The notes under the pieces are model-generated. The model was not told the DNA's origin. It saw nothing but the letters and a program-made list of their open reading frames with translations, and ran no database searches. Of a DNA stretch of 64,000 bases, positions 48,501 through 57,400 are shown piece after piece. The stretch lies in the NCBI RefSeq assembly GCF_949628265.1, contig NC_088786.1:30463681-30527680 (forward strand). The letters are read 5' to 3'. The position numbers were made by a program, and so were the translations under genes. The stretch is from Cloeon dipterum. Lineage: Eukaryota > Arthropoda > Insecta > Ephemeroptera > Baetidae. Every line of letters starts with the position of its first letter. Positions within the stretch are counted from its first letter, which is position 1.

Positions 48501-49900
48501 CACTCTGGCAAAGAGGTGAGTTCCGTGCCGGGCAAATAGCAAATAATCCCGTTTCTTGCGTTTCGTTTCTTTTGAATTTTCAATTTGGTTCCTCAGGTGG
48601 AATATGCGATTAAGAAAAACGGTCGCAGGGACATTTCTTGGTGCCGAGATGGAGTTTTGCGATTCCAGAGCAGCGCGATGCTGCAGTTGTTTAAAAATAC
48701 AGTTCAAAAAGTGGTCGAGGTAAATTAAACAGTTTAAGGTGGAAATAAACGCAATTTAATATGCCCCAACAATAGTACGTGAAGGACGTTCTCGAGGACC
48801 CGATTCTGAGCGACTGCCCCGCGCAGTTTCTATTCCTTGTCGGCGGATTTTCTGAGTCTGAGGTTTTGCAAAAAGCCATGAAAGACGCATTCGGCTCTCA
48901 GATTCGAATTGTTTCTCCTCAGGTAAAGTGCACGTCTGTTAAATCTAACGAAATAAATAACCGAAATAATTTTAGCCATCATCCCTGGCTACTTTGCGCG
49001 GCGCTGTGCTTTACGGACTTGACACAAACGTGATCAGCGCCAGACGAGCGAAGCATTCCTATGGGGTGGGGGTTCTGAAGAAATTCATGCCAGGACTTCA
49101 TCCAGCAAGTGAGTATATTTCTTGGGCGAATCTTTTTTTTCTTACAATACGCTAGCGAATTTATTTTTAGCCAACGAGCATTCAAACTCTGAATTGATCT
49201 CTGGTCAGAGAGTAAAAAGATGTGTTTGCGTTTAACCATTTTATGGAAATGATTTATATATTATATTTTTTTGCAGATAAATTGGTCATTTCGAAAGATG
49301 GACAGAGATGGTGCGCGGATGTCCTAGACTGCTTTGTGACCGCCGGACAAAGTCTGAGCCCTGGGCATGCTGAAACACGGAGATATGTTGCCGCCAGTTC
49401 GGGCCAAAGGGCAGCCGTTCTTAACATATACTGTGCAAGCACTCAACCAATACCAGGAAAACCACAGGTAGATACACAAAACTAAACTAAAATACAATTA
49501 AGTTCCCCAGATAGGTAAAGACATAAATTAAGTGGGTTAGTTCAACATTCTACAATTTTCCAAGTTCTAAATAATTGTAAGAAAATTAATTTCGTTGCCG
49601 ACTAATTTTAATTATTTTCAGTACGTCACTGATGAGGGTGTAACTAGATGCGGAATCCTGACACTAACATTAGAAGATGAAAATGAGAACATCTACGCCG
49701 ACCCGCACCAGTTGGGCCTGGGCCGCATCGATTCCATGAAGCCCTTGGGCTCAAACTCACTCGAACAAACAGCTTCTACTACCAGGAGGGAGGTGAACGC
49801 GCACATGTACTTTTCCGGCAATGAGCTAGTAGTGTCAGCAGTGGATACGGTCACTGGCAAGTGCGTAAGGGCAGAAGTGGACTTTTTGGCAGGGGACTAG
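39600..49900 (+). CDS. HSPA12A: HSPA12-like Hsp70-family ATPase
   Basis: Fourteen coding exons: 39600-39789, 45441-45727, 45818-46095, 46694-46875, 46925-47100, 47205-47432, 47494-47633, 47996-48195, 48304-48515, 48597-48719, 48776-48922, 48976-49108, 49277-49467, 49622-49900 (921 residues). The split actin/Hsp70 ATPase fold is clear: phosphate-1 [13 protein letters not shown] (about residues 284-296), [38 protein letters not shown], phosphate-2 [12 protein letters not shown] (about 525-536) and the adenosine motif FLVGGFSES (about 690). HSPA12 proteins lack the usual Hsp70 substrate domain and have roles in endothelial and neuronal signalling in vertebrates; I cannot say whether this is the A or B type. 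The N-terminal extension (about 280 residues, acidic, exons 1-3) is longer than in the human proteins as I recall them. Intron 1 is 5.65 kb. Confidence 0.92.
39790..45440 (+). other. 5.65-kb first intron of the HSPA12-like gene
   Basis: GTACAT donor at 39790 and TTTCAG acceptor at 45440. Mostly AT-rich. Overlapping frames at 42859-43271 on the minus strand and 39284-39739 on the plus strand show no protein signature. I saw no RNA gene or transposon. Confidence 0.5.
47803..47874 (+). tRNA. tRNA-Glu (anticodon TTC), intronic
   Basis: A 72-nt cloverleaf with acceptor TCCCATA/TATGGGA, the D arm containing GGTCTAGCGGTTAGG, anticodon loop CTTTCAC with TTC, T arm CCGGGTTCGACTCCCGG and discriminator A. 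A T5 stop follows at once. It lies in sense in intron 7 of the HSPA12-like gene, 121 bp before the next exon. Confidence 0.97.
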
Positions 49901-49958
49901 AAGTTTTACTGTTTACCCTTATGAAGCTAGTTAAATTTTGTACATTTTGGTTGTAAAA

Positions 49959-49964
49959 AATAAA
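49959..49964 (+). terminator. Poly(A) signal of the HSPA12-like gene
   Basis: AATAAA 58 bases after the stop codon. The convergent TAF5 poly(A) signal on the other strand is only about 95 bases away, so the two transcripts end back to back. Confidence 0.55.
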
Positions 49965-50057
49965 GTTTAATGGGCTAGATAATAAAAATGGCTAGTTTTT
50001 ATGGAACAACTACACAGTTAAACGACTGGATTACACTCATTCATAGAAAAATTTCCA

Positions 50058-50063
50058 TTTATT
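50058..50063 (-). terminator. Poly(A) signal of TAF5
   Basis: Plus-strand TTTATT reads AATAAA on the minus strand, 123 bases past the TAF5 stop codon. This is a normal position for a short 3' UTR. Confidence 0.5.
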
Positions 50064-50186
50064 TGTACACACATGATAAATACTCTACAATCCCCTTTAA
50101 TCACTGACAAATGCGTTTTGAATGGGAATTGTTGGAGTATTTTAACAAAACTAAGTTAAATTAAACCAAAAGGAATGTCCTCTACC

Positions 50187-53100
50187 TTAACTGTTCGACT
50201 CAAACACTCCCACAGCAAGCAGGACGTTTCTCCTTGTGTAGTGCAAGTTTAACAAGGGTGTACTTTTGGTCGCGTAGCTACGAAGCATGTAGCCACCCTG
50301 ATTGTCGCCCCGCTTGATGTCTGGGTTGTGGGTGACGTTCACGTCTTCAAGCGCTATCTCTTTGGCCAGTCTCTGGAAGTCCCACAGCTTCGCTGTGCAG
50401 TCAAGTGAACCTGTAAATCGGAAGGAACTTGGCGTGAGAAACGAACAAAAATCAAGTTGCTCGAGGAATCGTCAATCGTCAGGCTCATAAGTGTGATAAA
50501 TCGAAATCACAAAAATCATACGAACGAGACATTAAATAATCATAGCACTAATTTTCAAGGTCCAAGTATCTGAACCAAACAATTTATCAGTCATCCCTTA
50601 TTTTTATTAATTGAATTCAACATTGTTTACCTGACGTTAAAATGTTGCCGCATCGGGAGAATGCCAAGGTGTGAATGGGTCCAGTGTGACCAGAAAGCTC
50701 AGCCAGAAGATGACCGTGCGCCAAGTCCCAGAGAAGCACATTTTTGTCTGCGCCGGCAGAAGCGAGAAATCTTCCTTCCACTGAGAAACAAAGGGTGTAG
50801 ATCGGTGCCTTATGACCAGTCATCAGGCGAACGTGGTTTCCCGTGACGCAATCCCACAAGCGAACGGTCCTGTCACTTGAGCCAGTGGCAATGTAATTCG
50901 AGTTTGGATGAAACTGAACGACCTACAAAAATTTCACATGTCAGACTCCGTACCATTTTTAAAGTGATAAGAAATTGTTGTGAAATCAATGCTCATCTGT
51001 CTGGCTTTAATCTTGCCCTTTTTCCAAGGAAACCCAAGGAAAAATTTCATACGAACGAGACAATTCTAATCATTGCCTTCAATCTGAATCTAGCGTCTCT
51101 TAAAGACTTACATCGACATCTGAAAAGTGCCCTGAGAAAATTCTCAGTGGTTGAGGATTGTCCGTGCACCAGAGACGAGCGGTTTTGTCGTGTGAGGAAG
51201 TGGCAAAGTAGAATCCATGAGGTGAAAACTTGACGCTCCACACAGGAAAACAATGGCCTTTATACACAACTAGGCAATCCCAAATTTGTAAACTCCAGAG
51301 GCGAACTGTGGGGGCAAAAGTAAGTTAGTAAAATCAAATTAATTTCAAGCTGAATGATTGAGTCTTACTTGAACAGTCTTCACTGCAGGAGAGAAGCATT
51401 GTGCGGTCAGGACTGAAAGACATGGTGTAAACTGGTCCGTGGTGTCCGATTAAAGTTTTTGTCGTTTCAGCAGACTTTTCATCCATCATTCGGACTAGAA
51501 CATCTTCAGCCTCTTTGTCGATATCCGCCAAGAGTTCAGCGCTTTTCATCGCTCGCAGTTTTTGCGGTACAATGCTCCAAACTTTAATGGAAGAGTTACT
51601 GAAGCCTACCGCCAACATACTGCTGTCCTCGGCAAACTCCGCGCTTGTCACTCTGATTAGTAGAAGTTAATTGAAGTTAGCGCACAGAATTAAAAATCTT
51701 ACGAATGAGGGGAGTTCAGCAAGGTGTAACAGCAAATGGAGGGAAGGGTTTCTGGACCAAGGTTTACTCTCTTGGAAGCCTCACGGAGTGCCCGGACTTT
51801 CTCTTGCTTATCAAAGTCTTTCAGCTCTGGCAGAGGCATCCTGTCAACCATGGGAGCGTTGGGGTCCGTTTTGGACTTTTTGCTAAAGATGGGGTCTCTC
51901 TTTGCCTTCTTCTTTTTGGGTCGGTCATCTCCATTGTCAGGTTCCTCCTCCTCTTCTAGCTGCATTAATTGCAGATCTGGCTCTTTCAGCAAGCCATAAT
52001 AGACACGAGCCTTATTGTCTGCAAGAACATAACATTATCAAATGGTATTCTCAAATCAGAGATTTATGAAGGAAACAGTTGAATGGAGCACTCATAATGG
52101 ATAGCTTTAATCAGAGGTCATACGAACGAGACATAAATAAAATCATTGAAAGCTGAATGAGATAAGAGCAAAAAGATCCAGCGCTTACCTTGCCTTGTGG
52201 CTTCCCCAACCATTGCTCCAGCAGTGGCGTCAATTTGTTGTTTGTTTCTGGCAACGCCTTCGTACATATCAAAGTATAAGTGCTCCTGCACAATGTTGGG
52301 CACAACTGACTTCTTTTTCTCTTTCAAGTGTCTCTTCAGAATCGACAATGTGTCTCTTGACATGCGAATAATAAACTCGTTGGAGCTAAAACATTGGTTT
52401 TAGAACTGCAAATTTAGGCAAAGAGACTAGGATATTACTTGAACGTTTCAGTGAGCTCATTGTCCTTTAAGTGGTTTATTTTAGTGACCTGAGCTAATTT
52501 TTTCAAGTCATCCTGGTAGTAATCTTCCTGCTCAGGAGCGAATTTCTGCATGAACTTGATGGCCATTCGCTCATGGCCATTGAAGACCAGCTCCAGGTAC
52601 ATGTGCACAAATACTGGATACAATATTGTACCTAATTCATGCTGAAAAATCAAAATAAGAAAAATTGCTTTCACCAAGAAAAAATTAATCTACCTTGTAA
52701 ATATCCAGTGAACTTTCAACAAAATTTTTGAGATCATTGTAAGCGCCTTCATAGGCCACAGGGTCCCCTTCACTTTTGTAAGCAGACAATACGCTGCTCA
52801 CTTCAGATTCGGAATGCATAGCACCGACGTCCAGAGATGTTAAGTCGGAAAAGTTAACTTCCTTTTTCAGAATCTCCTCAGTTCCCTAAGGAATTGAATA
52901 GAAATTGTTAAAATTTTGTGATGTACAAACTCCACTTTTAAATCCTCACCTTCAAATTATATTTCCTCAACAGCTGCAGAACCGCAAGCAGGGCATTTTT
53001 GTCTGCTGGTGTTTTAGCATCGATTTTCTCTAGTTTTGGATCAACTGTCGACTGCTGCGGTTGATGATGATGCTGCTGCTGCTGCACCACATTGGATAAA

Positions 53101-53663
53101 ACTACGGTCTTCTGTTGGACAACGGTGGGAACGATTGTTTGTTGTTGAGGCATGACAGAAGGGGCAATTTTCTGCTGAGACACGACGGTCTGAACTAGAG
53201 TTGGCTGCTGCGAGAGAATCGTGGTTGGAATTGTCGATACAACAGTCTGCTGCTGAGGGACAATGGTGGACATAACTGACTGCTGCTGGTGGGGAACAAC
53301 ATTGGTCACAACTGTCGTGGGCTGCTGTTGGACAATGTTGGTCATGATGGTCTGAGGGACAGCGGTCGTCGTTTGCATCACAGATACGGGCGTTGGAACG
53401 GTAGCCGCAGGTTGAGGAATAGAGACCACCGAAGGGACCGGCGCTGCGGCCACTGGAGCCGGGGTTGCGATAGTCGGCATTTGTGGTGGGGCGATTGCGT
53501 TTACCGCAGGTAAGTCCACAGTGGTCGTCGTGGGCATCGGAGGGGTTGCAATAGCAGGAGATGAAGTGTTAGGGGTCACTTGTTCGGCGGAAGGCGGTGT
53601 CGCCGACGATGCGTCTTGCTCCGCGTCCTGCTGCATCGCTGTAGCACTCGGATTTTCAGCCAT
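50187..53663 (-). CDS. TAF5: TFIID subunit TAF5 (WD40)
   Basis: Nine exons, 5' to 3' on the minus strand: 53663-52950, 52885-52695, 52641-52439, 52385-52189, 52018-51703, 51652-51369, 51305-51112, 50922-50631, 50410-50187 (about 871 residues; the exon 2 edge is uncertain by one base). A long Gln/Val/Thr/Pro-rich N-terminus (about residues 1-215) precedes a LisH-like helix (LLAVLQLLRKYNLKGTEE), the conserved TAF5 N-terminal domain (HELGTILYPVFVHMYLELV), a basic KKKKAKR patch and six readable WD40 repeats with GH...W(D/S) spacing (SEDCSIRLWSL, SSHDKTARLW, SSDRTVRLWD, GADKNVLLWD, SLDCTAKLWD). The C-terminus STPLLNLHYTRRNVLLAVG matches the family. TAF5 scaffolds TFIID in the nucleus. Three introns carry guide-like snoRNA sequences. 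Confidence 0.95.
50478..50548 (-). ncRNA. Candidate U30-like C/D snoRNA, copy A (TAF5 intron 8)
   Basis: On the minus strand: C-box-like ATGATTA (50543-50537), then TGTCTCGTTCGTATGA (50531-50516), then a GTGATTT box and a TGTGAT/ATCACA hairpin, then CTGA (50482-50479). The 11 bases GTCTCGTTCGT are complementary to the conserved 18S rRNA ACGAACGAGAC. With ATGA as D' box, the box+5 rule points to the same A that vertebrate U30 methylates. No good terminal stem seen. Boundaries are approximate. Confidence 0.5.
51003..51077 (-). ncRNA. Candidate U30-like C/D snoRNA, copy B (TAF5 intron 7)
   Basis: On the minus strand: ATGATTA (51073-51067), the shared guide TGTCTCGTTCGTATGA (51062-51047), a TTTTTCC/GGAAAAA hairpin, then GATTAAAGCC. 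GGC at the 5' side can pair with GCC at the 3' side, but a clear CTGA box is lacking. It may be a decayed copy. Confidence 0.4.
52103..52154 (-). ncRNA. Candidate U30-like C/D snoRNA, copy C (TAF5 intron 4)
   Basis: The best-formed copy. On the minus strand: stem AGCTTT (52154-52149), C-box-like ATGATTT (52146-52140), guide TGTCTCGTTCGTATGA (52133-52118), D box CTGA (52114-52111) and closing stem AAAGCT (52108-52103). The two stem arms are perfect complements and sit where a C/D snoRNA terminal stem should be. At about 52 nt it is short for a eukaryotic C/D snoRNA. Confidence 0.55.
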
Positions 53664-53875
53664 AATGTTGTCGGAAAAGCCGTTTTGGCCTCACAAGGTT
53701 TATAGTGTGCATTAAAAAGAAGATTTGGTGAGTAGAATTCAAGAAACTATTATTGTTCCAAAGATGGTTTAAACACCTCCTTCACAAATAAATTAAAATG
53801 TGGCTAGTTGCTCGACACACTCGCTGAAGCAGAAGCACGCTACTGGGGGCTCGAGAGATGTAATGTGGCTGTGTT

Positions 53876-53916
53876 GGGCGTGGCGGCCTGGCGGCTGCGA
53901 CTCGCGAGCCACGCCC
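53876..53916. promoter_or_regulatory. GC-box inverted repeat upstream of TAF5
   Basis: GGGCGTGGC at 53876-53884 and its exact reverse complement GCCACGCCC at 53908-53916, with a 23-base GC-rich spacer. This is about 210-250 bp upstream of the TAF5 ATG. The core fits Sp1/KLF-type GC boxes; use as a promoter element is inferred. Confidence 0.4.
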
Positions 53917-54482
53917 TTCTTTTGCAGCGAATTGCGCCAATGCTGCATGGTGCAATTTCGAATCAGCGATTGTAAAACATTTGTCCTTTTCTCATTCTGA
54001 ATAAAATCGATAAAGGGATAAGAATGACGGAATTGGTAAATATTGAAAACCATGCAATGGTGCATTTTTACGCATTTCCAAACTAGTGAACCTTGATCAA
54101 CGCAGCAAGTGAAAATTTAAAAAATGGAATTAATGAATTTTTTAAGATTATTTAACAGTCAAGAATTGTACCCCTGATATAAGTTATTAGGTTCAAATTG
54201 AAATGAATTACCATTATGTAGGAGGAGAAATAATAATTCGTTTATTAAGTTTCTTAAGGCAGATACAAAATGATTTATACATAATGAAGTGTTGGCATAT
54301 GTCATATTTATATTTTCTTTCATGTGGCAAAACCTACAACATGTTTAAAAACGCAATCAAAACATTTCATATAGGCTTCTGCTGCATTTAGATAATATTT
54401 CTCTTAACAATCATTTTGCTGAATTACATTTTGGTGTGCTTTGAAGAGAAATTTTTCAACACATCTAGAGAGATTTTGAAAT
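53917..54482. other. RAB3GAP2-TAF5 intergenic region
   Basis: AT-rich. It holds the likely RAB3GAP2 3' UTR with a minus-strand AATAAA at 54246-54241. No further gene seen. Confidence 0.45.
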
Positions 54483-57400
54483 TCATAAATCGTGTGTTAT
54501 TTGAGTAATAGTATTGCAGGCATCGTGGACCATGAGAGCCAGCCTCCTCTCACTATGGTCCTCGGGTAGCAACTGGGCAACCAATCCCACTAATTCCGTT
54601 GTGTCAGCTAGGGAACTGGCACAATAAGCACCGCCAGCCTTCTGAAATAACACAAAAGACTATATTTAAAAAAAACCTTGAGATAAACATCAATCTGCTC
54701 ACCACATTTTCAAGCCAATTTGTCAAAGCTGGACTTAAAATCGAAATTCTTTCAGCCAAATCATCAGAATGAGTCACTGCGATTTGCAAGCGCTGTCCAA
54801 CAATCATTAGAAGCTGAGACGCAAGCAGAGTTTTATCTTTGATAGACATTATAACCTAAAGGAAGAGTATTAAAGATATTTGCAGAATTTTATACTGTTA
54901 ATGAAATTTACTTCTTCAGCAAGTCGATCAAAACCGTTTGTGTAAAATTCGCATACTTGGTGTCGGCGAAGGATGTCGGTGCTGATGCCCCAGCTACTTG
55001 CTAGTTCCAAACATTTGCCCATCCAAATCGCAGCATTAGTCGCATCAACTCTCGGTCCTGACACCTCCGCCTGGGCACAATAAAATATTCGACTATAACG
55101 ATAAATTCAATTGCCAAATACTCACTTCACTGAAGTTGTCAGTCTCAATAAGAACGACGTTTTGCATGGACAGTGAAATGACCTTCAACAAAAAGTGAGT
55201 CCTTGTGTTGCTCAACTTGGTGCTGGGGTTGTGGCTTGGCAGTCGTGGGTTGGCGTGAAGTTCAAGGAAGAATGCAGCTTGTCCCTAATGTGAAAGCTCA
55301 TTTTACTCAAAAATTAAATATTCATCTGGTTGTAAACTTACAGCGCTATCAAACAAACTAGAAACCAGGCTTGGCATTTTCATGTCAAATGAAACCACCA
55401 TGTAGAGGACAGTGACCAGCTGCAAATGCAGCTCCAGCAGACCAAAATTAACTTTAGGCTTGCTAAGAGCGATTTCGCTCAGAGATGGACTCGCATTTGC
55501 ATTTGTCCAGATTGATTCTGACAGATTAGTTGCTTTCTTTGCAGTCCCGCTCTCATCTTCCGCAGCCTAGACCAAAATAGATTTGTGAAATATTTTGAAA
55601 AGATAGTTACACAATACCTCAAAATAAGTATCCAAAAATTGAACACAGAAGTAGAGGTAAGACGTCAGTTTGGCATCTGAATGGCCGATATCTTCAAAAA
55701 CGTGGCGGGGATAGTATCCAATATTTTCCAGACTTGGCAGTGTCTTTTTGTTGAAGAACTTGGAAATTTTCTCCAAGTCTTGTTTTAAATACAGAGACCA
55801 TAGAAGGCTGCACATTCCTTTAGTTTTAATTTGGGTTGAGATTAAAAAGCTAAAGAGACAGATTAAAGTATTACCTTGGCGCAAAGCTAAAGAGGGGATG
55901 GCGTGGAGGACAACAATAGCGGCTGAGGCAACTTCTGGAGTTGTGATCAGTTGAGCTCGGTCTTGAATGAATTCCCAGAACAAACAGGCAAGCAAAGGAT
56001 TGCACTGCAGACTCACGGGGAAGTGTTTCCTCAGTCTTTGAATATTCTCTGCGCAGAGGATAGGGTGTTATATTTAATATGTTAAGAGTAAAAAAGTAAA
56101 AAGACAAACCTAAAACTTGCAAGGCCTTAGGATCAACAGCAGCTGCCTCTTCAGCAGCTTCAGGCTCTCTTTTGTCCGGGCTCACCACTTCTTCTTGCAG
56201 CTTTTTATCATATTCAACCAGCATTTTTGGGTGGAGCCCAGTGGTGCCGATCCAGTACGCTACATACTCAGAGATTGACCCTAAAAAAGGTTTTTGTTCG
56301 CAAAAAAGCGCAGAAGGCAATTTTTCAAATAAACCTTTTCCTTTGTCCATGACGAGCTGCAGAGACACCGACGTGTGCTTCCACTTAAGGGTGCGCGGCA
56401 GTGGATTGACCATGACTTTGATCTTCTGCTGCAGCACAAAGTCCAGGACGGCAAGATCCTCGAGCTGCCGCAAAAGCACATTCCACTGCACAGTGTCCAT
56501 GGAGAGCTCCTCCCAATCAGCTGTGCTAGCTTCCTCTCCACTGATGTCCATGGGTGCCTCACTTGAAGTGCTCTTAGTTTCCGCCTAAATGCATCACGGT
56601 ATTGAAGAGCATGGAAAATTAATCAGTTATACAACCTTTGTTCCTAGTTTCATTTCCATTTTTAGATTAACTCCTCTACAGACATAGGACGCAGTGAGCG
56701 CTTTCAATGGCTGAGTTGCCGAGAAAAGAATTCGCCTAGGTTCTTCCCACCAAGGTGACAGCTCATTTGTATCGATCGTGATCTCTCCCTCGCCTATTTA
56801 GTCCAATTTTAACAAAATTGTATATTACATTTGTATTAATAGCATCCATTAAAATAATTGTGCATGTGTATTGTTAATCATTGAATTGGTTTAATAGGTT
56901 TTACTACCTGAATCGTTACAAAACTGGATGGAGGATTATTTATAAATATCTTTCATTCAAATTGCGGATAAAATTTAACATGGTTATATTTCAAGTTTAT
57001 TTGGTTGAACTTCAAAATTAAATCATTTTAAGGATCAGAATTACCTATACCCTTTCAGTATAATTATAATCTTGAGGGTACATATTTATTCAATTTATTC
57101 TTTAAAATTCAAGTTTTTTTAACAATTAATGCTTTGAGTTGTTAAGTCCAACTAGCATTGCGTTAAAATGGATACAAAATAAACAATTAATGTACATTTT
57201 AATGGTTAAAAATTACTTTTGAAGTGTACTCACCAGCCAGGGTACTAATGTTGTTTAGTAGTGCATTCAGCTGGAGCATGTCTGAAGCCAGAACGGTTGA
57301 AAGCGAGATGTTTGGGGACGATTTGTGCTGCACTTGCAGCCAAAAGTGTAGTGCCAACAGAAGCAAGCTCTGGGCGTGAATTCCACTAGCGTCCGCCTGG

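Noticed and set aside
57217-57233. Alternative downstream donor (AAA|GTAATT) for RAB3GAP2 exon 12
   Set aside because: The standard GTGAGT donor after 57234 joins exon 13 in the correct phase (GEGEITID) and the total is then a multiple of three.
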